A DNA stretch of 5,400 bases, from positions 1-5,400 of the forward strand of contig DCGD01000162.1 of NCBI GenBank assembly GCA_002315195.1, read 5' to 3'. The stretch comes from Prevotellaceae bacterium UBA1787 (lineage in GTDB: Bacteria; Bacteroidota; Bacteroidia; Bacteroidales; Bacteroidaceae). Position 1 is the first letter of the stretch; each line of letters opens with the position of its first letter. Made by a program: the position numbers and the translations under genes. Positions 1 to 5,392 of this stretch are shown here, piece after piece. Under the pieces are notes generated by a model. That model was not told the origin of the DNA and ran no database searches. It worked only from the letters and a program-made list of their open reading frames with translations.

Positions 1-21
1 GTTCGATTCCCGTAGGCGCTA
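1..21 (+). tRNA. 3' end of a tRNA gene (5' part outside the window)
   Basis: The window opens inside the T arm. G at base 1 closes the stem, TTCGATT at 2-8 is a canonical T loop (T54, T55, C56, purine 57, A58), CCCGT at 9-13 is the 3' side of the T stem, AGGCGCT at 14-20 is the 3' side of the acceptor stem, and A21 is the discriminator. The next bases are CAA, so CCA is not encoded and would have to be added after transcription. The missing acceptor 5' strand should read AGCGCCT. The anticodon lies outside the window and I cannot assign the isotype. The gene ends two bases before an intrinsic terminator. Confidence 0.87.
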
Positions 22-22
22 C

Positions 23-52
23 AAAGAAGGTACGCAAGTTCCTTCTTTTTTT
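23..52 (+). terminator. Rho-independent terminator of the tRNA gene
   Basis: AAAGAAGG at 23-30 pairs perfectly with CCTTCTTT at 41-48. Inside, AC (32-33) can pair with GT (38-39) around a GCAA tetraloop (34-37), after a T-T mismatch at 31/40. Seven T residues run from 46 to 52. The stem starts right after the tRNA discriminator base, so it almost certainly ends the tRNA transcript and separates it from hpt. Confidence 0.88.
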
Positions 53-67
53 GTATTGGGAAAGATA

Positions 68-144
68 GATTTTTTCGCCGCAATTGCAATTTACTTAAAA
101 CAATCTTTTTTCGATGTGATAGGCATGATAACTTGATTTTTTCG
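68..144 (+). repeat. Three copies of TTTTTTCG upstream of hpt
   Basis: TTTTTTCG occurs at 70-77, 106-113 and 137-144. The first and third copies extend to GATTTTTTCG (68-77 and 135-144). They lie in the AT-rich stretch between the tRNA terminator and hpt, and the last copy abuts the -7 box. They could be upstream promoter (UP-like) or regulator-binding elements, but T runs are common in such DNA and chance is a real alternative. Confidence 0.3.
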
Positions 145-152
145 TAATTTTG
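145..152 (+). promoter_or_regulatory. Bacteroidota -7 promoter box for hpt
   Basis: TAATTTTG matches the Bacteroidota primary sigma factor -7 consensus TAnnTTTG at every fixed position. It is the only such match between the tRNA terminator and hpt. I see no good TTTG -33 element 19-21 bases upstream, so the promoter would rely on the -7 box and perhaps the T-rich DNA before it. Transcription would be expected to start within a few bases of the hpt ATG at 161, giving a very short or absent leader. Confidence 0.55.
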
Positions 153-160
153 CATTTAAT

Positions 161-700
161 ATGGATAATGTGAGTTTAAACATCAATGGAGAAAATTTGA
201 CGTTGCTTATTTCAAGTGACGAGATTCAACGCAAGGTGGACGGCATAGCGTCGGTTTTGAAAGAACGTTTGGGCGAAGAGGCACCGCTGTTTCTTCCCGT
301 CTTGAATGGGGCTTTCGTATTTGCCAGTGATTTAGTGCGCGCCTACAAGGGTGTCTGCAACATAGAGTTCGTGCGTTATAAATCCTACTGCGGTGAACGC
401 ACCACCGGGAAAATCGAGACGTTATTGGGCGTGCCCGACTGTGTCAAAGGTCGCACCGTGGTTGTGGTGGAAGACATAGTAGATACGGGGATAACCATGG
501 CGCACCTGTTGGAACAGATAAAGCTGCACGAACCCAAGGACATCATCGTAGTGTGCCTGTTTTCAAAGCCTTGCCGCAGAATTATGGATGTAAGGGTGGA
601 TTATTACTGCTTTGACATCCCCGACAAGTTTATAGTAGGTTACGGTTTGGATTACGATGGACTTTATCGCAATCTTCCCGCGGTATATTATAGAAAATGA
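161..700 (+). CDS. hpt: Hypoxanthine/guanine phosphoribosyltransferase
   Basis: This cytoplasmic purine-salvage enzyme transfers phosphoribose from PRPP to hypoxanthine or guanine, giving IMP or GMP. At 179 residues it has the usual length. VLNGAFVF (47-54) is the pyrophosphate-binding loop, with Asn where many homologues have Lys or Arg. SYCGERTTGK (75-84) is the flexible loop that closes over the active site. VVVVEDIVDTGIT (100-112) is the signature PRPP-binding motif, with E104/D105 as ribose ligands and D108 as the likely catalytic base. DKFIVGYGLDY (155-165) supplies the purine pocket: K156 for the purine oxygen, F157 for stacking, and D164 as a later ligand. The ATG is chosen because a full N-terminus follows it and a -7 box lies 8 bases upstream. 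It is the first gene of the row, 21 bases before adk. Hpt enzymes of other bacteria are inhibited by ppGpp, which is relevant beside obgE. Whether xanthine is also used cannot be told. Confidence 0.95.
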   Translation: MDNVSLNINGENLTLLISSDEIQRKVDGIASVLKERLGEEAPLFLPVLNGAFVFASDLVRAYKGVCNIEFVRYKSYCGERTTGKIETLLGVPDCVKGRTVVVVEDIVDTGITMAHLLEQIKLHEPKDIIVVCLFSKPCRRIMDVRVDYYCFDIPDKFIVGYGLDYDGLYRNLPAVYYRK

Positions 701-721
701 AGATTCAACAAACATAATAAC

Positions 722-1291
722 ATGATAAACATAGTAATGTTCGGCGCCCCTGGAAGTGGAAAGGGAACGCAGAGTGACAAGATTGTAGCGAAATATGGTT
801 TCGCTCATATTTCCACGGGCGATGTGTTGCGCGGTGAAATCAAGAACCAAACAGAGTTGGGTGCCACGGCGAAGAAATACATTGACAACGGTCAGTTGAT
901 ACCCGATTCATTGATGATAGATATCCTTGCAAAAGTATTTGACAGCATGTGTCCCTGCAATGGCGTCATCTTTGACGGTTTTCCCCGCACGATAGCCCAG
1001 GCCGAGGCGCTCTCAAAATTGTTGGCGGAACGCGGGACGGACATCAGCGCCATGATTGACTTGGAGGTTCCCAATGACATTTTGATGGAACGGCTCATCA
1101 ACAGAGGCAAGACGTCAGGCCGCGCCGATGACAATGAAGAGACCATCAAAAAGCGCCTCGATGTTTACAACAATCAGACCGCGCCGTTGATTGAATGGTA
1201 CAAGAAAGAGGGAAAGTATTGTTATGTAAAGGGTTATGGTGACATAGACGACATTTTCAATGACATCTGCGTCATCATAGACAAATTTTGA
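722..1291 (+). CDS. adk: Adenylate kinase (short LID form)
   Basis: It interconverts ATP plus AMP with two ADP in the cytoplasm and sets the adenylate energy charge; it is normally essential. The 189 residues show the family in order: Walker A GAPGSGKGT (8-16) near the N-terminus; the AMP-binding segment STGDVLRGEI (31-40) followed by GQLIPDSLM (57-65); DGFPRT (85-90), the AMP-site and Walker B region; and the LID region NRGKTSGRADDNEE (127-140) leading into IKKRLDVY (142-149). The LID is the short type, without the zinc-binding insertion of long-form enzymes, which explains the length near 190 rather than 215. The first M precedes the beta strand before Walker A by the usual distance, so the ATG at 722 is secure. 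The 21-base and 31-base gaps to hpt and obgE contain no terminator or promoter match, so co-transcription is likely. Confidence 0.96.
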   Translation: MINIVMFGAPGSGKGTQSDKIVAKYGFAHISTGDVLRGEIKNQTELGATAKKYIDNGQLIPDSLMIDILAKVFDSMCPCNGVIFDGFPRTIAQAEALSKLLAERGTDISAMIDLEVPNDILMERLINRGKTSGRADDNEETIKKRLDVYNNQTAPLIEWYKKEGKYCYVKGYGDIDDIFNDICVIIDKF

Positions 1292-1322
1292 ATTGAAAAC
1301 AGTGTTGCGGTAGTGTTCCATT

Positions 1323-2471
1323 ATGGCGGAGTCTAACTTTGTTGATTATGTAAAGATATATTGTCGCTCCGGCAAGGGCGGCCGCGGTTCCATGCACCTG
1401 CACCGCGCCAAGTATCAGCCGAACGGAGGACCCGATGGCGGAAACGGCGGCAGGGGAGGCAATGTGTATCTGCGGGGCAACCATAATTATTGGACATTGT
1501 TGCATCTTCGCTACCAGCGTCATGTCTTTGCGGGGCATGGTGGCAACGGTTCCGACTGCTGTTCGACGGGAATGGACGGCAAGGACGAATACATTGACGT
1601 TCCCTGCGGCACGGTGGCATACAATGCGGAAACGGGAGAATACATCTGCGATGTTACCGATGACGGACAGGTAGTCATGCTGTTGAAAGGCGGCCGTGGA
1701 GGACTCGGCAATTTTATGTTCCGCACGGCGACCAACCAGGCGCCGCGTTATGCGCAGCCGGGAGAGCCCATGCAGGAAATGATGGTCGTGCTGCAGTTGA
1801 AACTGCTGGCGGATGTGGGTTTGGTGGGCTTTCCCAACGCGGGAAAATCCACGCTATTGTCTTCCTTGTCCTCGGCCAGGCCAAAGATTGCCAATTATCC
1901 ATTCACGACGCTTGAACCAAGCTTGGGCATTGTTTCCTACCGCGAGGGAAAATCGTTCGTCATGGCGGACATTCCGGGTATCATCGAGGGAGCGAGTGAA
2001 GGGCGCGGCATAGGACTTCGTTTCCTGCGTCACATAGAACGCAATTCCTTGCTGCTTTTCCTTGTGCCATGCGAAGCGGACAACATACGAAAGGAATACG
2101 GAATTCTTCTCAACGAATTGAAGCAGTTCAACCCGGAGATGTTGGAAAAGCATCGTATTCTCGCCGTTACGAAATGTGATTTGATTGACGATGAACTGAT
2201 GGAGATGCTCAAGGAGGATTTGCCGAAAGATGTCCCCACCGTTTTCATATCGGCACCCACTACGCAGGGACTGAATGAGTTGAAGAACGTAATCTGGAAA
2301 GAATTGAACAACGACAGCAACAAACTTCGTTCCATCACCAAATCTGAAAAAATCGTGCATCGCGATTTGGACATCAAACGCATTCAGGAAGATTTCTCGG
2401 ATTGGGACTCCGATGTCGAGATTGTGGAAGACGACGAAGACATGGATGGCGAAGAAATATTGGAGGTATAG
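1323..2471 (+). CDS. obgE: Obg/CgtA family ribosome-associated GTPase
   Basis: An essential GTPase that binds the 50S ribosomal subunit late in assembly and is linked in other bacteria to the ppGpp response, replication and persistence. Residues 2-160 form the glycine-rich Obg fold, including GKGGRG (17-22), GGNGGRGG (39-46) and KGGRGGLGN (122-130). The G domain has G1 GFPNAGKST (169-177), G2 YPFTTLEP (192-199), G3 DIPG (216-219) leading into [11 protein letters not shown]4 TKCD (283-286) and G5 SAP (310-312). G4 has Thr in place of the canonical Asn of NKxD; I recall TKxD in Bacteroides Obg too, so this is probably a lineage trait rather than loss of function. Residues 357-382 form a strongly acidic tail, like the variable acidic C-terminus of E. 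coli ObgE. There is no TGS domain. Length 382 is normal. The [20 protein letters not shown] start is the family's usual N-terminus. Confidence 0.97.
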   Translation: MAESNFVDYVKIYCRSGKGGRGSMHLHRAKYQPNGGPDGGNGGRGGNVYLRGNHNYWTLLHLRYQRHVFAGHGGNGSDCCSTGMDGKDEYIDVPCGTVAYNAETGEYICDVTDDGQVVMLLKGGRGGLGNFMFRTATNQAPRYAQPGEPMQEMMVVLQLKLLADVGLVGFPNAGKSTLLSSLSSARPKIANYPFTTLEPSLGIVSYREGKSFVMADIPGIIEGASEGRGIGLRFLRHIERNSLLLFLVPCEADNIRKEYGILLNELKQFNPEMLEKHRILAVTKCDLIDDELMEMLKEDLPKDVPTVFISAPTTQGLNELKNVIWKELNNDSNKLRSITKSEKIVHRDLDIKRIQEDFSDWDSDVEIVEDDEDMDGEEILEV

Positions 2472-2709
2472 AGAACATCAAGCACCTTAACAATTGAATG
2501 TGGCAGGAGGATTGTTGTATGGAATGCCATTGGCGTTTTGTCATTCCTTCATTGTATATCGCGGCGTTTTCGTTCTCTTGTTTCTGCTCAAGTCCAATAT
2601 TCAAACCATCAAGAACTGCAATCACTTTTCGATTTATTCGAAATGGATTGCGTTCTTGCGTCAGTTTTTGAGTTCAACCTACCGCACACAAATTCTATCA
2701 TACTTGAAA
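2472..2709. other. 238-base spacer between obgE and pgeF, unusually free of stop codons
   Basis: The other gaps in the row up to the M23 gene are 11-31 bases, so this one stands out. The pgeF frame stays open for 72 codons upstream of the assigned ATG, beginning at a TTG at 2494, and would add a hydrophobic stretch (residues 5-33) and then a polar segment that are not part of the PgeF family. A second + frame carries a 50-codon ORF from 2519. I see no T-tract hairpin and no exact TAnnTTTG box. The closest is AGTTTTTG at 2663-2670, which fails at the TA. It may be a long leader, the remains of a lost gene, or an unrecognised small gene. Confidence 0.45.
2519..2671 (+). CDS. Candidate 50-residue small ORF with a Shine-Dalgarno-like leader
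   Basis: ATG at 2519 follows AGGAGG (2505-2510) with an 8-base spacing, textbook for a Shine-Dalgarno site but rare in this phylum, where the neighbouring genes show none. The product would have a short N-terminal segment with H4 and R6, then a hydrophobic run (FVIPSLYIAAFSF, 7-19) and three cysteines (21, 23 and later 47), followed by a basic, polar C-terminal half. This vaguely resembles a secreted or membrane microprotein, but there is no clean lipobox or cleavage site. I do not recognise it. The ORF lies out of frame with pgeF and ends 38 bases before it. A chance ORF in a stop-poor spacer is at least as likely. Confidence 0.17.
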   Translation: MECHWRFVIPSLYIAAFSFSCFCSSPIFKPSRTAITFRFIRNGLRSCVSF

Positions 2710-3492
2710 ATGAGTGAACCCATATTGAAATATCATGATTTGTGGTCGGACGTCACCGCATTCAGCACAACCCGACATGGCGGTTTCGGTGAAGGAGCGT
2801 ATTCCGCTTTCAACATCAATCCGTATTGCGGCGACAATCCGCGGCATACGGTGCAAAACCTTGAACTGTTGTGCAGAAAATTAGAACTGAAGCCGCATGA
2901 TGTCGTCATGCCTCACCAAACGCATGGAACAAGGATAAAGTTGATAGAAAAAGACTTTTTCTTCAAGTCCGAAGAGGAAAAAGCGCGGGAATTGTATGGT
3001 GTGGACGCATTGGTTACGAAAGAAAAGCGCATCTGCATAGGAGTCTCCACCGCCGACTGTGTGCCACTGTTGCTTTATGATGCGGAAAACGAAGTCTCCG
3101 CAGCCGTTCATGCGGGATGGCGGGGTACAAAGGAAAGGTTTGCGGGTAAAGTGGTTGCGTTCTTGCGTCATGCGTTGTCAAGTCCTCCCGAAAACATCCG
3201 CGTCGCCATTGGCCCTTGCATCGGACGTGAAGCGTTTGAGGTGGACTCGGACGTGTGGGAGGCATTTGGCGAAGCCGGTTTCAACATGAAAGAAATTGGC
3301 GAGAAAAGAGGTCGAAAATGGCACATGGATTTGGTGCAAGCCAATGTGTGTCAGCTTGTTCAACAAGGCATCCAAAAAAAGAACATCATTTGTTCGGACA
3401 TCTGCACGTTTCAGGAAAATAGTGACTTTTTTTCAGCCCGAAGGCTGGGAATTCTTTCAGGGAGAATATTCAATGGTATCATAATAAGATAA
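2710..3492 (+). CDS. pgeF: Peptidoglycan editing factor PgeF / purine nucleoside phosphorylase family (YfiH, DUF152)
   Basis: The YfiH/PgeF family is tied in E. coli to removal of mis-incorporated amino acids from peptidoglycan precursors, and related proteins (human LACC1/FAMIN and bacterial homologues) act on purine nucleosides in vitro; older annotations call it laccase. All hallmark blocks are present: FSTTRHGG (18-25), PHQTHGT (68-74), GVDALVT (97-103), STADCVPLL (113-121), VHAGWRGT (133-140), GPCIG (168-172) and SDFFSARRLG (238-247). The expected metal ligands H72, C117 and H134 are all there. The start at 2710 gives 260 residues, near the family's usual length, and an A-rich leader precedes it. 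A longer reading from TTG 2494 would add 72 residues unlike the family, so I rejected it. The stop is 11 bases before the M23 gene, which argues for co-transcription. The protein is expected to be cytoplasmic. The true substrate in this organism cannot be settled from sequence. Confidence 0.92.
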   Translation: MSEPILKYHDLWSDVTAFSTTRHGGFGEGAYSAFNINPYCGDNPRHTVQNLELLCRKLELKPHDVVMPHQTHGTRIKLIEKDFFFKSEEEKARELYGVDALVTKEKRICIGVSTADCVPLLLYDAENEVSAAVHAGWRGTKERFAGKVVAFLRHALSSPPENIRVAIGPCIGREAFEVDSDVWEAFGEAGFNMKEIGEKRGRKWHMDLVQANVCQLVQQGIQKKNIICSDICTFQENSDFFSARRLGILSGRIFNGIIIR

Positions 3493-3503
3493 AACGACAT
3501 AGG

Positions 3504-4205
3504 ATGACAATTGGTCAATTGATAATGTGTGGTTGTCTGGTCATTGGTTGCCCGGCGTATGTGTATGCAACCGAAAGCAAGGTACACGACAAAGAAACCC
3601 AACTCAAAAGTGATGACATTACCGACAACGAATTTTTAGCAACGGAAAAAGCGAATGTTCAAGTTCAGGATTCTTGCCTGCAGGAAGAAGACGATGCGAA
3701 AACCTTTGACTTGTCAAAATTGGCATCATCGGAATGGTGTTATCCCTTGCATGACGGAAAAGTAATAAGTCCTTTTGGAAATAGGCGTCGCCACATGGGC
3801 GTAGATATTAAATCTTTTGCCGGAGACACCATTCATGCCGCATTTGCCGGACGTGTCAGATTATCAAAACGTTATTTCGGTTATGGAAACCTTATCATAT
3901 TGGGTCATTCCAAAGGAATGGAAACCTACTATTCGCATAATGCACGAAACTTTGTGCATGTAGGGGACAGCGTGAAAGCCGGTGAACCCATTGCCATTGT
4001 AGGGCGCACCGGAAAGGCATCTACCGAGCATTTGCATTTTGAAATAAGGATCGACGGCAAGGCATATGATCCAACCTATTTTTTCGACATGCAAGCCCGA
4101 TGCCTGCGCAACGTGGTTGTATCAATTGACAATTATGGAAGGCTGGATACGACCCGCGTCAGTCGCGCCAAGTACTTGTCAGACAGTATTTCTGAAAGGA
4201 AATGA
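3504..4205 (+). CDS. Secreted M23 (LytM-type) zinc metallopeptidase
   Basis: A predicted peptidoglycan endopeptidase acting in the periplasm or at the envelope, cutting peptide cross-bridges or stems. Residues 6-22 are a hydrophobic export signal; VYA at 20-22 suits signal peptidase I, while VIGC (13-16) could be a lipobox. A polar, acidic linker runs from 23 to about 75. The M23 domain (about 80-192) has every catalytic element: H97 and D101 of HMGVD, H145 after TYYS, and HLHFE at 176-180, in which H178 is the third zinc ligand and H176 a catalytic residue. It is therefore predicted active, unlike the degenerate LytM activators such as EnvC and NlpD. A tail of about 40 residues (193-233) has no recognised domain. 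The signal has no Lys or Arg before the hydrophobic core, which is odd; the in-frame codons upstream encode a basic stretch but offer no ATG, GTG or TTG. Only 11 bases separate it from pgeF. Confidence 0.91.
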   Translation: MTIGQLIMCGCLVIGCPAYVYATESKVHDKETQLKSDDITDNEFLATEKANVQVQDSCLQEEDDAKTFDLSKLASSEWCYPLHDGKVISPFGNRRRHMGVDIKSFAGDTIHAAFAGRVRLSKRYFGYGNLIILGHSKGMETYYSHNARNFVHVGDSVKAGEPIAIVGRTGKASTEHLHFEIRIDGKAYDPTYFFDMQARCLRNVVVSIDNYGRLDTTRVSRAKYLSDSISERK

Positions 4206-4275
4206 ATTTTTGTGGCATAGAGATTGGGATTTGACGCAAGCAAAGATGGATTAAAGAATTTAAAACCATAATGTG

Positions 4276-5190
4276 ATGAAAAAGTATGTGTATTTGTTCG
4301 TTTTGTTGTGTATTTCCGTGCAGGTTTTTTCAGAGACTCAAGCAGACAGATTGCGCGACAACATGTTGAACAACAGAAAGTATGTAACCGTGATTGCGCA
4401 TCGTGGAGATTGGAGGGGCGCCCCTGAAAATTCATTGCAAGCCTATCAGAACTGCATAGACATGGGCGTGGACATGGTGGAGATTGACTTGAAGCAGACG
4501 AAAGACGGCGTATTGGTGATCATGCACGACAAAACATTGGACAGGACCACCACCGGCAAAGGAAAAGTGAGTGACAAGACATACGCCGAGATACAGGAAC
4601 TCTACCTCAAGGCGGGCGACGGCGTGAAGACCCGTCACAAGGTTCCCACACTCGAGGAAGTGCTCAACCTATGCAAGGACAAGATTCTCATCAACATAGA
4701 CCAGGGCTATGAATTCTTCAAGGAAGCCTACAGCCTCATGGAAAAGACGGGGACGACCAACCAGGTCATCATCAAATCCGGCAAACCATACAGTGTTGTG
4801 CGCGCCGAAAACGGTGACGTGCTTGACAAGACCATCTACATGCCCATCGTAAGCATAGACAAAGCCGGCGCCGAAAAATTCATTGATGAATGGTTGGAGC
4901 ATAATCCGGTCGCCATAGAATGTTGCCTGAATGAATACAATACCCAGGCGGAGCGGATGCTCAAGAAACTCCGCGCGACAAACACCCAGATATGGATCAA
5001 CAGTCTGTGGGCGTCGTTGTGCGCGGGGCATGAGGATGATCGCGCGGTTGAGTTGAACGATCCGGAAGGTTCTTGGGGTTGGATTTTGAATCAAGGTGCC
5101 ACACTGATACAATGCGAACGTCCCCAAGCACTTATCAAATACCTCAAGCAGAACAAACGCCGAAAACTGAAAAAGTGCAAGCGCAGATAA
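4276..5190 (+). CDS. Secreted glycerophosphodiester phosphodiesterase (GDPD family)
   Basis: It hydrolyses glycerophosphodiesters (deacylated phospholipid headgroups) to glycerol 3-phosphate and an alcohol, normally with a divalent metal. The start MKKYVYLFVLLCISVQVFSE has a basic n-region, a hydrophobic core and a VFS cleavage site at 17-19, so a periplasmic or outer location is predicted. ATG 4276 is preferred; the GTG three bases earlier would add only one residue. Catalytic and metal residues are in place: H42 and R43 (AHRG), E51 and N52 (PENS), E69 and D71 (VEIDLKQTKDG), and H84 (MHD). INIDQG (139-144) and IIKSGK (165-170) supply later TIM-barrel strand ends. The length of 304 residues fits a single GDPD domain. 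The last 12 residues hold nine Lys/Arg, an unusual basic tail. The gene lies 70 bases past the M23 gene without a terminator between, so it may be part of the same unit or have its own weak promoter. Whether it is closer to GlpQ or UgpQ cannot be decided here. Confidence 0.92.
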   Translation: MKKYVYLFVLLCISVQVFSETQADRLRDNMLNNRKYVTVIAHRGDWRGAPENSLQAYQNCIDMGVDMVEIDLKQTKDGVLVIMHDKTLDRTTTGKGKVSDKTYAEIQELYLKAGDGVKTRHKVPTLEEVLNLCKDKILINIDQGYEFFKEAYSLMEKTGTTNQVIIKSGKPYSVVRAENGDVLDKTIYMPIVSIDKAGAEKFIDEWLEHNPVAIECCLNEYNTQAERMLKKLRATNTQIWINSLWASLCAGHEDDRAVELNDPEGSWGWILNQGATLIQCERPQALIKYLKQNKRRKLKKCKRR

Positions 5191-5288
5191 TGAAAGTTGA
5201 ATGGTTCATTATATGATGGTGTAATTTCCGCTTTTGGGGATATTATGCTAACCAACTGAAAATACTGAATAAAGAATCGGCCAGGCAT

Positions 5289-5310
5289 CGGGAAACGTGT
5301 TTTCCCGTTT
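5289..5310 (+). terminator. Small GC-richer hairpin, possible terminator of the phosphodiesterase gene
   Basis: CGGGAAA (5289-5295) pairs with TTTCCCG (5301-5307) around the loop CGTGT. It is followed by TTTATAAAT, only a weak T tract. It lies 98 bases past the stop codon of the phosphodiesterase gene. It may act with the stronger hairpin that starts six bases later. Confidence 0.4.
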
Positions 5311-5312
5311 AT

Positions 5313-5358
5313 AAATAACGCATTTTGTTTTGATTATCAAATGAAATGCGTTATTTTT
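5313..5358 (+). terminator. Strong hairpin with T tract, likely intrinsic terminator
   Basis: AAATAACGCATTT (5313-5325) pairs perfectly with AAATGCGTTATTT (5344-5356), a 13-bp stem. The interior continues through two G-T pairs and one bulged T into TTTGA (5329-5333) / TCAAA (5337-5341) around a TTA loop. Five T residues at 5354-5358 follow the stem's core. This would stop transcription coming from the phosphodiesterase gene. The stem is AT-rich, and the same bases also read as a promoter, so its true role is open. Confidence 0.55.
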
Positions 5359-5359
5359 G
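5329..5359 (+). promoter_or_regulatory. Bacteroidota promoter (-33 TTTG, 19-base spacer, -7 TATTTTTG)
   Basis: TTTG at 5329-5332 and TATTTTTG at 5352-5359 match the phylum's TTTG / TAnnTTTG consensus at every fixed position, with a 19-base spacer in the expected range. Transcription would begin around 5363-5368 and run into the region past the right edge. It is the best promoter in the window. The -33 element lies near the loop of the 5313-5358 hairpin and the -7 box covers its T tract. Confidence 0.6.
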
Positions 5360-5362
5360 CAT

Positions 5363-5392
5363 ATGGTTATGCCACTCTATTAAATGGTTATG
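5363..5392 (+). repeat. Direct repeat ATGGTTATG, two copies
   Basis: ATGGTTATG occurs at 5363-5371 and 5384-5392, 21 bases (two helical turns) apart, just downstream of the -7 box. Two copies could be an operator pair or reflect a duplicated start region. The first copy opens a frame that stops at TAA (5381-5383), and the second stays open to the window edge. Confidence 0.35.

Noticed and set aside
80..87. GCAATTGC palindrome as an operator
   Set aside because: An 8-base palindrome alone in AT-rich DNA is expected by chance and has no partner site.
1..160. Integrated element at the tRNA 3' end
   Set aside because: No integrase, no second copy of the tRNA 3' end elsewhere in the window, and the tRNA is followed directly by its terminator and a housekeeping gene.
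1323..1800. Gly-rich repeats in the obgE 5' half as a possible repeat array or CRISPR-like structure
   Set aside because: These are the polyglycine turns of the Obg fold; spacing and sequence vary and follow the reading frame.
1854..2360. 168-codon ORF on the minus strand inside obgE
   Set aside because: It lies wholly within a confident gene, has no recognisable domain, and reads as a shadow of obgE codon bias.
2374..2625. Minus-strand ORF crossing the obgE end and the spacer
   Set aside because: GTG start, overlaps the obgE 3' end, and half of it mirrors obgE coding sequence. The nearest minus-strand promoter-like site (TAGAATTTG, about 2685-2695) has a spacer one base too long.
2494..2709. 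N-terminal extension of PgeF starting at TTG 2494
   Set aside because: The added 72 residues do not resemble the family, TTG is a weak start, and ATG 2710 gives a normal-length protein whose start lies at the expected distance from the first family motif.
4205..4212. AATTTTTG as a -7 box for the phosphodiesterase gene
   Set aside because: It misses the first T of TAnnTTTG, overlaps the M23 stop codon, and has no -33 TTTG at a proper distance.
4669..5127. 152-codon ORF on the minus strand inside the phosphodiesterase gene
   Set aside because: Fully overlaps a gene with intact catalytic motifs and shows no family motif of its own.
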